Shown piece by piece: positions 35,972 through 43,234 of a DNA stretch of 45,218 bases. How positions within the stretch are numbered: position 1 is the first letter of the stretch; every line of letters begins with the position of its first letter. Origin of the DNA: JBNKZU01 sp050301795 (GTDB lineage: Bacteria; Pseudomonadota; Gammaproteobacteria; Thiohalomonadales; Thiohalomonadaceae); assembly GCA_050301795.1 (NCBI GenBank), contig JBNKZU010000021.1:1-45218 (forward strand), given 5' to 3'. The position numbers and the translations under genes were made by a program. The notes under the pieces were generated by a model, which did no database searches, was not told the DNA's origin, and was given only the letters and a program-made list of their open reading frames with translations.

Positions 35972-36262
35972 ATGAAAAAAGGAGTAGTTGCCATACTGCT
36001 GATACTGTTGGTTTTGCTGCAATATAGATTGTGGTTTGGCGACGGTGGGTTAATCAGAGTTTGGCAACTCTCTCAATCTCTTGAACAACAAAAAGAGCAG
36101 AATGCTCAATTACTGGAACGTAATCGCGCACTGGAAGCTGAGGTTATCGACCTGAAAGAGGGATTGGAGGCGATTGAGGAGCGAGCCAGAAATGATCTGG
36201 GTATGATCCAGGAGGGTGAAACCTTTATCCAGATTGTACCTTCAAAGGAAGCGAGTGAATGA
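35972..36262 (+). CDS. ftsB: Cell division protein FtsB
   Basis: A 96-residue bitopic divisome protein: a short cytoplasmic start (MKKG), a membrane helix (about 5-21, VVAILLILLVLLQYRLWF), then a periplasmic coiled coil (about 30-70, LEQQKEQNAQLLERNRALEAEV). The pattern AIEERARNDLGMIQEGETFIQ after the coil is the family signature. FtsB joins FtsL and FtsQ and activates septal peptidoglycan synthesis. Its place between eno and ispD is the usual one. Confidence 0.94.
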   Translation: MKKGVVAILLILLVLLQYRLWFGDGGLIRVWQLSQSLEQQKEQNAQLLERNRALEAEVIDLKEGLEAIEERARNDLGMIQEGETFIQIVPSKEASE

Positions 36263-36313
36263 TACGCTACTCAACCCAACCCTGTTCCATAATCGTGATA
36301 TCGGTTATCCATC

Positions 36314-37018
36314 ATGAGTGAATCTAAACCACGTCTTTGGGCTGTGATCCCTGCTGCGGGTAGTGGAAGTCGTATGGGTTCTGCGATCCCAAAACAGTAT
36401 CTGAAACTGCATAACAAAACGGTTTTAGAGCACACCATTGACTGTTTTCTGAGCCACCCGAAGATCGCAGGAGTGGTCATAGCGCTCTCTGTTGATGATC
36501 AACACTGGTCTTCACTACAAATCCAAAACGCTAAACTCAGCACTGTTGATGGTGGTGAAGAGCGTAGTCATTCAGTTCTTAATGCGCTGACATCTCTTGA
36601 TACAAAGGCAGCAAATAACGATTGGGTTCTTGTGCACGATGCGGCACGTCCATGTTTGCGAAGAGAAGATATCGATCATTTAATCGCAACACTAAACGAA
36701 CACGAGGTAGGAGGAGTTCTCGGCGTTCGTGTCAGCGATACAGTAAAACGGACAAATGCAAATAATGAGATTACCGAAACCGTTGATCGAACAAATCTAT
36801 GGCGGGCAATGACACCACAGATGTTTAAATATGGTGTGCTTAAGCAGTCGATTGAGCGGGCGCTTCAAAACAATCAATTAGTGACTGACGAAGCCTCAGC
36901 AATCGAAATTGCAGGATTGAATCCAGTAATGGTCGAGGGACATGACGATAATATTAAGATTACCCATCCGCAGGATCTGATCATGGCAGAGCGATACTTT
37001 GAGGAGAGAGGAGCATGA
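36314..37018 (+). CDS. ispD: 2-C-methyl-D-erythritol 4-phosphate cytidylyltransferase
   Basis: The third enzyme of the MEP isoprenoid pathway (234 residues), which makes CDP-methylerythritol. The nucleotide-binding loop is VIPAAGSGSRMGSAIPKQYL, followed by VLVHDAARPCL and the substrate loop ETVDRTNLWRAMTPQMFKY. The stop overlaps the ispF start by four bases (ATGA), and the two genes form the usual pair. Confidence 0.97.
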   Translation: MSESKPRLWAVIPAAGSGSRMGSAIPKQYLKLHNKTVLEHTIDCFLSHPKIAGVVIALSVDDQHWSSLQIQNAKLSTVDGGEERSHSVLNALTSLDTKAANNDWVLVHDAARPCLRREDIDHLIATLNEHEVGGVLGVRVSDTVKRTNANNEITETVDRTNLWRAMTPQMFKYGVLKQSIERALQNNQLVTDEASAIEIAGLNPVMVEGHDDNIKITHPQDLIMAERYFEERGA

Positions 37019-37494
37019 TTCGTATTGGTCATGGCTTTGATGTTCATAAAATCGATAATCAACCACCAATGATTCTTGGCGGGGTTGAGGTATCAAATAC
37101 ACATGGGCTGACAGCACACTCAGATGGTGATGTCTTGCTCCATGCGATAGCCGATGCACTCTTGGGAGCGGCAGGACTTGGTGATATTGGCCAGCACTTT
37201 CCTGATACCGATCCAAAATATAAGGGGATCGATAGTCGCACACTTCTACGTCACGTTGTTTCCCTATTGGGTGAAGAAGGGCTAGTTGTTGCTAATCTTG
37301 ACTCAACGATTGTTGCGCAAATGCCAAAGATGGCACCACACATTGAAGCAATGCGCAGCAACATTGCAACGGATCTCAAGATTGATACAAAGCAAGTTAA
37401 TGTTAAGGCGACCACAACCGAGCAATTGGGATATATAGGTCGTGGTGAAGGCATCGCCTGTCATGCCGTGGTTATCATCCAAAGCCGTGAATAA
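37015..37494 (+). CDS. ispF: 2-C-methyl-D-erythritol 2,4-cyclodiphosphate synthase
   Basis: A 159-residue trimeric enzyme of the MEP pathway. Zinc ligands D8 and H10 are in RIGHGFDVHKI and a third His is in DGDVLLHAIADALLGA. The FPDTDPKYKGIDS loop and the C-terminal NVKATTTEQLGYIGRGEGIACHAV are characteristic. The start overlaps the ispD stop, and the end overlaps the truD start. Confidence 0.98.
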   Translation: MIRIGHGFDVHKIDNQPPMILGGVEVSNTHGLTAHSDGDVLLHAIADALLGAAGLGDIGQHFPDTDPKYKGIDSRTLLRHVVSLLGEEGLVVANLDSTIVAQMPKMAPHIEAMRSNIATDLKIDTKQVNVKATTTEQLGYIGRGEGIACHAVVIIQSRE

Positions 37495-38521
37495 TCAATC
37501 GTCACCCCTGCCTGAATGGGCTTACGCCTCAGCCAAACCCACCACAACGGCAACACTCAAACAGTGCCCGGAAGACTTTATCGTTATCGAAGAGCTGGGG
37601 TTCACGCCAGAAGGTGAAGGCGAGCACGCCTTTGTTACTATTGAAAAACGCAACACCAATACCGGATGGCTCGCTGATGAATTGGCACGATATGCCGGAG
37701 TGCGTCAGGTCGATGTGGGTTATGCCGGGCTGAAAGATCGCAATGCACTCACCACCCAGACCTTTAGCGTTAATCTTTCACAGGTTGCAGAGCCGGACTG
37801 GAAGGCGTTTGAAACCGACGAGATAAAGGTAATCTCTGTTGGCAGACATCCACGTAAGCTCAAGCGCGGTGTGCATCAGGGCAATCGTTTTATCCTGACC
37901 CTGCGTGATCTCGCTGGTGATATGGCAGAGCTGGAATCACGTCTGCAAACAGTTAAGGGGCAAGGCGTGCCGAACTACTTTGGAGAACAGCGCTTTGGCA
38001 TTCATAGCAATAACATCACCAATGCCCGAAGAATGTTTGCCGGAGAGATCAAGGTAAAGGATCGCACCAAAAAGAGCCTCTACATCTCTGCGGCGCGATC
38101 ACTGCTGTTTAATAATCACCTATCAAAACGAGTTGAAGCAGGAAACTGGAACCAACTGCTGGATGGTGATGTGCCGATGTTTAACGGCAAACAACGCCCC
38201 ATTGATCCAGAGGCGTTAAAAACAGAGCCAGACCGCTTTGACCTGACCCTGTGCCACCCAACAGGACCACTATGGGGCAGTGGTGAGCTAATGAGTAGCG
38301 CAGGAGTTGCGGCACTCGAAAAGGAGCTTTTTACAGAAGAGCCAGAGCTGTGCAGGTCGCTCCAGGAACGAGGACTAAAACAGGAGCGCAGGGCACTCAG
38401 AGCATTCGCCGAAGGATTAAACTGGGAGCAGGATAGCAACACACTAAGGCTGGAGTTCTCACTGGTCAGTGGGGCTTATGCAACATCAGTAATACGGGAG
38501 TTGTTGATCGTTGCAAATTAA
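37487..38521 (+). CDS. truD: tRNA pseudouridine(13) synthase TruD
   Basis: A pseudouridine synthase of the TruD family (about 344 residues; E. coli 349) that modifies U13 of tRNA-Glu. The catalytic Asp is D84 in VGYAGLKDRNALTTQ; EDFIVIEELGFTPEGEGEH at the start and KGQGVPNYFGEQRFG, RDRTKKSLYISAARSLLFN and SGAYATSVIRELL near the end are diagnostic. The frame is open from GTG 37442. GTG at 37487, overlapping the ispF stop by eight bases, gives the normal family length but lacks a clear SD, so the exact start is uncertain. In related genomes surE follows; here a cassette array intervenes. Confidence 0.93.
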   Translation: MNNQSSPLPEWAYASAKPTTTATLKQCPEDFIVIEELGFTPEGEGEHAFVTIEKRNTNTGWLADELARYAGVRQVDVGYAGLKDRNALTTQTFSVNLSQVAEPDWKAFETDEIKVISVGRHPRKLKRGVHQGNRFILTLRDLAGDMAELESRLQTVKGQGVPNYFGEQRFGIHSNNITNARRMFAGEIKVKDRTKKSLYISAARSLLFNNHLSKRVEAGNWNQLLDGDVPMFNGKQRPIDPEALKTEPDRFDLTLCHPTGPLWGSGELMSSAGVAALEKELFTEEPELCRSLQERGLKQERRALRAFAEGLNWEQDSNTLRLEFSLVSGAYATSVIRELLIVAN

Positions 38522-38560
38522 TCTGGAGTTTGAATAAGAGTAGCCTGTAATAAAAACACC

Positions 38561-38668
38561 GTTATTCCCGCTGGGAAGTGGGAATCCAGTAGTTATGGAC
38601 GGCAACTTATACAGATTCTCCGATCCCTGGAACTGGATCCCGGCCAATCCCTGGCCAGAATGACGAGA
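38561..38668. repeat. Degenerate inverted repeat of the ATTCCC/GGGAAT type
   Basis: The left arm ATTCCCGCTGGGAAGTGGG plus AATCCAG and the right arm CTGGATCCCGG...CCAGAATGACG are imperfect reverse complements. This matches a common proteobacterial intergenic repeat with ends like CGTCATTCCCGC. It lies 40 bases after truD and marks the edge between conserved genes and the cassette region. Confidence 0.55.
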
Positions 38669-38878
38669 TTCTTCTTACTTGTGTTGGTTAAGCGCCCGGA
38701 AAGATATCCTTTGATGACTGAAAAAGGGATTTAGACCACTTAAACTCATCAACCACCTGATCTAGAACATTTTTTAGCCTGTTCGTTCCTAGCGACAGAA
38801 AAACTGATAAATCTCATGCTAAGCCCTAATACATGTACAAAATATGGAACAGGTATAATGCGTCAATTGGAGCAATTT
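38669..38878. other. AT-rich spacer between repeat and last cassette
   Basis: No gene is seen. A GTTAAGC at 38687-38693 fits the attC core consensus GTTRRRY, but no partner core is found at a suitable distance, so it is not called a site. Confidence 0.4.
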
Positions 38879-38885
38879 GTTAGGC
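38879..38885 (-). other. attC half-site (core only) at the distal end of the array
   Basis: GTTAGGC on the plus strand (GCCTAAC in the reading direction) overlaps the stop codon of the 209-residue gene exactly as in the complete sites. No RYYYAAC/GTTRRRY partner is found within about 150 bases beyond it, so the rest of the site is missing or degenerate. Confidence 0.5.
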
Positions 38886-39509
38886 AATTCGATAAATTTC
38901 GTTGCTTGATTCATTGAACAAATATACTGAAACAAACCTTGACTTACTCTCTTTAAAAGTATGATTTACCATATTATACAGGCGAACCCATGAAGGAAGA
39001 CCAGATAGTTTAAATTCAAAGAAGCTAATTAATAAAACCATCTTGGTTTTATAGTTTTTACTTGATTTTAGGCTGTATAGCCGTTCTATTTCCGAAGAAA
39101 CACGCTCGAAATGCTCATCCGTATTGGTTGCAGTTAACTCTGCCTTAATTTCTTTTGTTTTTCTATCTCGGTAAATTGGCCCTGCGCCGGGGGCATGACC
39201 TTGTTCATTAAGGAGTTCCATGCGCAGTGCCTCCTCATAATCGTAGCTATGGGCTATTTGTACATGCAATTCACTATCCCTAAAACCTTGTTCATAGATA
39301 ACTCCGTCGGCTTCACTTCCTTCAGCAGTTGTTTCCACTTCCACTTCTAGCCCCGGACACTTAAAGGATAAAGCAAGTCGAGAAAGTGGCCGATATTCCT
39401 CAATTAATTTTTTTGCCTCACGAGTGTTTTTTGTACGCACGACTTCGCCTGGCAATTTCTCTATTTCCTGCTCTACATATTCTGAAAATTTGTAAGCGGT
39501 GTATCTCAT
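38880..39509 (-). CDS. Cassette gene 4: unknown 209-residue protein
   Basis: No family is recognised. The protein is soluble, with a charged N-terminal helical part (YVEQEIEKLPGEVVRTKNTREAKKLIEEY), a middle with acidic and His-containing stretches and a C-terminal half with an aromatic-rich segment (FFEFKLSGLPSWVRLYNMVNH). There is no signal peptide or membrane helix. The stop codon lies within an attC core (38879-38885), and the start lies just past the complete attC at 39517-39595. These positions identify the gene as an integron cassette. It is the last of four in reading order. Confidence 0.75.
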   Translation of the reverse strand: MRYTAYKFSEYVEQEIEKLPGEVVRTKNTREAKKLIEEYRPLSRLALSFKCPGLEVEVETTAEGSEADGVIYEQGFRDSELHVQIAHSYDYEEALRMELLNEQGHAPGAGPIYRDRKTKEIKAELTATNTDEHFERVSSEIERLYSLKSSKNYKTKMVLLISFFEFKLSGLPSWVRLYNMVNHTFKESKSRFVSVYLFNESSNEIYRIA

Positions 39510-39516
39510 TGCTTTT

Positions 39517-39595
39517 GCCTAACGCTCACCTCACTGGAAAACAAAAGCGCAGCGAAGCGGAGCTTTTGGGTTTCCGGTGCAGGTGCTTGTTAAGT
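39517..39595 (-). other. attC recombination site A (79 bp)
   Basis: On the plus strand it begins GCCTAAC (39517-39523) and ends GTTAAGT (39589-39595); read on the minus strand this is ACTTAAC ... GTTAGGC, matching RYYYAAC and GTTRRRY. The inside is an imperfect palindrome: CCTCACTGGAAA pairs with TTTCCGGTGCAGG, and CAAAAGC with GCTTTTG. The 254-residue gene's stop codon overlaps the first core. Confidence 0.85.
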
Positions 39596-40354
39596 TGTAT
39601 ACGGTGTAAGATGGTTCTCTCTCCCTGATTTCTTTGCAAAAGACTTAGAGTACTGGAATATTTTTTGAAAAAGCTGCTCATTTCCAAAAGCTTTAGCCGA
39701 AAAAGCAAATGCCAGTATTGAACGATAAAAATAGTTAACCATGTCGTCAACATGATCATCATAAAGTGGTGAAGAACATGCACCTTGTAAATGAAACTTA
39801 GGAGGATTTCCGTAGTATAACTCCATAATATGAGGTGCAGCCGCATGAACGTAGCCAGAGTAAGCCTTAGATATAGTTCTGCTCACTTCTTTACCTGATG
39901 TAGGATCATCCCCAGCCCCTCTGTCTTTGTTTATATATGATTGAATATGTTTTCTTAGAACCATTGGACGCTTCTGTGAAGACTCAATTGCTGTTTTACC
40001 TTCTTCTATTTCCTCTTCAAAGAATGCGTCCAAATAAACCTTATGCTTTTCAGTGAAATCATCGAATATTACAGCGAATGATAAATATGATATGTCTTCA
40101 CTTAACTCGTCCGAAATTCTTTGTAAAGCTGCCTGCTCTTGAATTAGGCCAAGCTTATTAAGCGAATATATGGCCTGCAAACCTGTAACGACCCTTGCCA
40201 ACTTTAACAGCATTGCCACATATATATTTTTCTCTTTGTATCTATAAGTATATTCGTCATCAATTGTGATCCTTGATGGCGCACCTAATTGACTCGCAAG
40301 AACATCAAACGAGTTAATCATGTTATTCAGTGCATCTTCGTATAACTCTCTCAT
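39590..40354 (-). CDS. Cassette gene 3: unknown 254-residue helical protein
   Basis: No firm family. The sequence is predicted mostly alpha-helical, with long amphipathic stretches such as YVAMLLKLARVVTGLQAIYSLN and LQRISDELSEDISYLSFAVI. The layout is loosely similar to DUF5677-type proteins, but this is a weak resemblance. A conserved-looking AYSGYVHAAAPHIMELYYGNPP segment lies near residue 170. There is no signal peptide. Start ATG 40354 lies just past attC B, and the stop lies in attC A, so it is a captured integron cassette. Confidence 0.75.
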   Translation of the reverse strand: MRELYEDALNNMINSFDVLASQLGAPSRITIDDEYTYRYKEKNIYVAMLLKLARVVTGLQAIYSLNKLGLIQEQAALQRISDELSEDISYLSFAVIFDDFTEKHKVYLDAFFEEEIEEGKTAIESSQKRPMVLRKHIQSYINKDRGAGDDPTSGKEVSRTISKAYSGYVHAAAPHIMELYYGNPPKFHLQGACSSPLYDDHVDDMVNYFYRSILAFAFSAKAFGNEQLFQKIFQYSKSFAKKSGRENHLTPYTT

Positions 40355-40358
40355 AGAA

Positions 40359-40422
40359 ACTTAACGTTTAAGCTAAGGGGCCACGCGGTTAGCGCGGTCC
40401 CTGCTTGAGCGCCTTGTTATGC
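40359..40422 (-). other. attC recombination site B (64 bp)
   Basis: Plus strand: ACTTAAC (40359-40365) to GTTATGC (40416-40422). In reading direction the site runs GCATAAC ... GTTAAGT. One core has T in place of a purine, which attC outer cores tolerate. The arms CTAAGGGGCC and GGTCCC with the central GCGGTTAGCGC form an imperfect palindrome. The 115-residue gene reads into it and stops inside. Confidence 0.8.
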
Positions 40423-40736
40423 GTTGTTTCGTTATTTAACGTATGTTTTCTATAGATTTCAGGGTAATACCAAATAAACACTCCAATGCTTAGGACTAAA
40501 GTGGTAGCCAGCCATTTGGCTGCATTATTTCTAGCAAACTCAACCTTAGATGCTAGCCAGCATGAAAATGATATAAATGCAAAAAACGTAAGCATATGAG
40601 TATTACCTACACTGTAATTAGAGCGAGACTCACTGACTGCTGTTATCACGGCATATAAATAAGAGGCATATCCAGTTATCGCAATAACAAACCAAATATC
40701 TAATAACTTTAACTTTGACAGTACTTTTTCGTTCAT
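40389..40736 (-). CDS. Cassette gene 2: unknown small membrane protein
   Basis: A 115-residue protein with about three membrane helices (around 13-33, 46-66 and 73-91: LLDIWFVIAITGYASYLYAV, THMLTFFAFISFSCWLA, KWLATTLVLSIGVFIWYYP). No family is recognised. The last residues, THNKALKQGPR, are encoded by the attC B sequence itself, a usual feature of cassette genes that read through into the recombination site. The start lies 10 bases past attC C. Confidence 0.72.
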   Translation of the reverse strand: MNEKVLSKLKLLDIWFVIAITGYASYLYAVITAVSESRSNYSVGNTHMLTFFAFISFSCWLASKVEFARNNAAKWLATTLVLSIGVFIWYYPEIYRKHTLNNETTHNKALKQGPR

Positions 40737-40746
40737 TGTTTTCTAC

Positions 40747-40824
40747 GCATAACGCTAATGATATGGGGCAGCGGCGAAGCCGACGTCCCAGCCCCGAAGG
40801 GGCGACATGATTTTCTTGTTAGGC
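40747..40824 (-). other. attC recombination site C (78 bp)
   Basis: Plus strand: GCATAAC (40747-40753) to GTTAGGC (40818-40824), that is GCCTAAC ... GTTATGC in reading direction. The arms are imperfectly complementary (GGGGC and GCCCC stems; an inner GCGGCGAAGCCG hairpin). The first cassette gene's TAA stop is inside the first core. Confidence 0.83.
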
Positions 40825-41604
40825 ATTTTTCATTTTCTTAAAACGGCCTTTCAATGGCTTTAGCCTTTTCAGCAGTGCCTCTAAGTCACCACAATATAGC
40901 GGATAACCCTGTACCGTATTTTCGACGATTTTATAAAAACCCAATTCCCTTAGAATTCGCTCACTATTAGAGCGTTTTTTACCAAATGCTGTTTCGAACT
41001 CTTTGATCGGCATTGCATATATTTTTGTATTCTTTGGATTGACGTTTAAGTCGCTAATTATCTTCCTAAGACCAATTAAACACTCTTTGAATGCCCATTG
41101 GTTTGGTAGATTTCTATCGTTGACAGACATGAAGTTCTCCAAGTATAGAATACTTCTGTCTTCGGCCTTTCCAACCCCTATTATATCTTTTTGCGTTTTG
41201 TCTTTTTCTCGAATCTTTCCGCCTCTCACCAAATCTAATGTTGAAGCGGATATGGGTAATATTTCGCAACTCCCTACACATGCCCCGTGACTATTTACTA
41301 CCACCCAAAATCCGTTAGGGTTTTTCTGATACCAAGACAGTTTCGTATGCAATGGTACAGAATCTTCATTGCCGTAGAGCTCTTTGGTTTTTAAGGCGAT
41401 CCATTGAATATCTTCTTCAGTTGCTTTGCGAAGTGAATACGGTCCGTTTCGCACTTCTTCCAATAAGGGATCTAAAGCATCTGATTCCTCTTCACTTTCC
41501 TTAACTTTTTCGTCGGATTTGTTTCTGGCAAAACGAATCGCTAGCAACGCCGCCAAAATAGTCGCTAAAGCTCCGATAATTGCAGAAATGATTGTCGAGT
41601 CCAT
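40819..41604 (-). CDS. Cassette gene 1: membrane-anchored GNAT-like protein
   Basis: 261 residues from ATG 41604. An N-terminal membrane helix (about 4-24, IISAIIGALATILAALLAI) is followed by a charged linker (KSDEKVKESEEESDALD) and a domain that reads like a GNAT acyltransferase: YSLRKATEEDIQWIALKTKELYG, then FWVVVNSHGACVGSCEILPI, and ILYLENFMS. A clear acetyl-CoA loop (Q/R-x-x-G-x-G/A) was not seen, so the assignment is tentative. No known close family is recognised. It is the promoter-proximal cassette, and its stop lies in attC C. A GTG at 41613 is an alternative start. Confidence 0.7.
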   Translation of the reverse strand: MDSTIISAIIGALATILAALLAIRFARNKSDEKVKESEEESDALDPLLEEVRNGPYSLRKATEEDIQWIALKTKELYGNEDSVPLHTKLSWYQKNPNGFWVVVNSHGACVGSCEILPISASTLDLVRGGKIREKDKTQKDIIGVGKAEDRSILYLENFMSVNDRNLPNQWAFKECLIGLRKIISDLNVNPKNTKIYAMPIKEFETAFGKKRSNSERILRELGFYKIVENTVQGYPLYCGDLEALLKRLKPLKGRFKKMKNA

Positions 41605-41620
41605 CGATACCACTATGTGT

Positions 41621-41627
41621 GCCTAAT
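41621..41627 (-). other. Degenerate core at the array's leading edge
   Basis: GCCTAAT on the plus strand, ATTAGGC in reading direction, differs from the attC/attI core GTTAGGC at one base. It sits 17 bases before the cassette-1 ATG, where an attI or preceding attC core would be. Suggestive only. Confidence 0.35.
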
Positions 41628-41634
41628 AGCTTGA

Positions 41635-41694
41635 TTATGCCGACGGCACGTTTATTGACTTATGCCGACGGCACATATATTGACTTATGACGCC
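41635..41694. repeat. 25-bp tandem repeat with palindromic core
   Basis: Two near-identical 25-base units, 41635-41659 and 41660-41684, and the first bases of a third (41685-41694). Each holds the perfect inverted repeat TGCCGACGGCA and ends TATTGAC; the units differ at only two bases. They lie 31 bases upstream of the first cassette gene and could be a protein-binding site or the trace of a recombination element. Confidence 0.8.
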
Positions 41695-41810
41695 AATTGT
41701 TCTCATTGATTTCATCTCTTCTCCTTTTCCCTGATGTTGGCTGAGTACTGAACTTATCATTTCAGGCGTCTATTTCAAATAATTTTTTGGGCAGGGCAGT
41801 GTTGCCTGAA

Positions 41811-42371
41811 TCAGCGCCTGGATTCTTTGCCTTTGCGTAATATCAGATAGATCGCTCTGGTTCCGCCATCGCGCGGTAGTGCCGAGCAGAAGGCGAGCAC
41901 CTCTTCACGTTGTCGTAGCCAGTAGTTCACCTTCTTTTTCAGTATGGGCTCTCTCTCTGATGAGCGGTTTCCCTTGCCATGCACAATGCGGACGTAGCGC
42001 AGGCCGCGCTGTTGTGCCGATTTGAGGAAATGCACCAGTGCATGACGCGCCTCCACAACGGTGTGGTGATGCAGATCTAGCTCTGCTTCCATGAGGTATT
42101 GTCCTCGTTTTAGTTTACGCATGACGTTGTGTTGAACCCCGGCACGGCTGAATGAGAGTTGATCGCTAACGTCCAGCTCATCTGCCGCTATAGCGTCTGA
42201 GAAGAGGGTGTCGGTGTGATTCGGTTCACTCTGTGGATGATGGAGCCGTTTCGCTGTCGGTTTCTCCCGCCAGGGTTCCTGTTGATGTTGTTTGAGCGGT
42301 GTGACGTCTTTTAACTGACGTCGGAACTCATCCCGATCATTGTCGTTGTTCTGGTGGCGTTTTGGACACAT
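41811..42371 (-). CDS. smrA: Smr-domain endonuclease-like protein
   Basis: A 186-residue protein with a charged, probably disordered N-terminal part (1-90) and a C-terminal Smr domain (about 95-180). Motifs: ELDLHHHTVVEARHAL (LDLH, 98-101) and VRIVHGKGNRS (HGKG, 131-134), the two signatures of the domain found in MutS2 and SmrA/YdaL, which nick or cut nucleic acid. Length and layout match the stand-alone proteobacterial SmrA group. It is divergent from surE and shares the 98-base gap with it. The symbol follows the family and is not certain for this genome. Confidence 0.86.
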   Translation of the reverse strand: MCPKRHQNNDNDRDEFRRQLKDVTPLKQHQQEPWREKPTAKRLHHPQSEPNHTDTLFSDAIAADELDVSDQLSFSRAGVQHNVMRKLKRGQYLMEAELDLHHHTVVEARHALVHFLKSAQQRGLRYVRIVHGKGNRSSEREPILKKKVNYWLRQREEVLAFCSALPRDGGTRAIYLILRKGKESRR

Positions 42372-42469
42372 TTTTTCAGAAATTCGGCTTCATGGTAGAT
42401 GATGGGATGATATATCAAACAGGACTGGTATATTATCGCAACCTTAATGAATTGTGTTGTAACAACAAG

Positions 42470-43234
42470 ATGCGAATTTTAATTAGTAACGATGATGGCT
42501 ATCAGGCACCGGGTATTGTCTGTCTGGCCGATCACCTTTCGAATATCTCTGATGTAACCGTTGTCGCCCCTGAGCGGGATCGCAGCGGTGCCAGTAACTC
42601 CCTGACTCTTGATGCCCCGATTCGGGTTCACCAGACCGAAAATGGCTATTACCGTGTTGATGGCACTCCTACGGACTGTGTGCATCTGGCGATTACCGGA
42701 TTACTGGAGCAGGATCCCGATATGGTAGTTTCCGGGATTAATGCCGGTGCCAATATGGGGGATGATGTGCTCTATTCCGGCACAGTTGCGGCCGCGATGG
42801 AGGGGCGTTTTCTCGGTTATCCGGCGATTGCGGTGTCGCTGGTGATTAATGACGGTGATGAAACTCGCCATTTTGATAGCGCTGCAAAGGTGGTTTTACA
42901 GCTTCTGGATCAGATTGAGGGGCATCCATTGCCTGCCAACACTCTGCTCAATGTCAACGTACCCAATCTGCCGTGGGAGCGGATTGAGGGAATCGAAGCG
43001 ACCCGTCTGGGTAGCCGTCACCGCTCTGAGCCTGTGATTAAGATGGAAGATCCTCGCGGCAAGCCGTTCTATTGGGTTGGGCCATGTGGTAGTGAGCAGG
43101 ATGCAGGCCTTGGCACCGATTTTTATGCGGTCAATCATTCAAAGGTGTCTGTAACACCGATTCATATTGATCTGACCAAACACTCACTGATTGATGATCT
43201 TGGTCAGTGGCTTTCTGGAGATGGTGGCGCATGA
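42470..43234 (+). CDS. surE: 5'/3'-nucleotidase SurE
   Basis: A survival-protein nucleotidase of 254 residues (E. coli 253) with MRILISNDDGYQAPGI at the start; D8 and D9 coordinate the divalent metal, and SGINAGANMGDDVLYSGTVAAAMEG carries the conserved Asn. It dephosphorylates nucleoside monophosphates, with exopolyphosphatase activity in some relatives. The frame is open upstream to 42362, but ATG at 42470 matches the family start. The stop overlaps the pcm start (ATGA). Confidence 0.97.
   Translation: MRILISNDDGYQAPGIVCLADHLSNISDVTVVAPERDRSGASNSLTLDAPIRVHQTENGYYRVDGTPTDCVHLAITGLLEQDPDMVVSGINAGANMGDDVLYSGTVAAAMEGRFLGYPAIAVSLVINDGDETRHFDSAAKVVLQLLDQIEGHPLPANTLLNVNVPNLPWERIEGIEATRLGSRHRSEPVIKMEDPRGKPFYWVGPCGSEQDAGLGTDFYAVNHSKVSVTPIHIDLTKHSLIDDLGQWLSGDGGA

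Noticed and set aside
40359..40824. attC palindromes read as ordinary transcription terminators
   Set aside because: They lack U-tracts, have the two attC core consensus ends, and overlap the stop codons of the genes before them in the same way each time.
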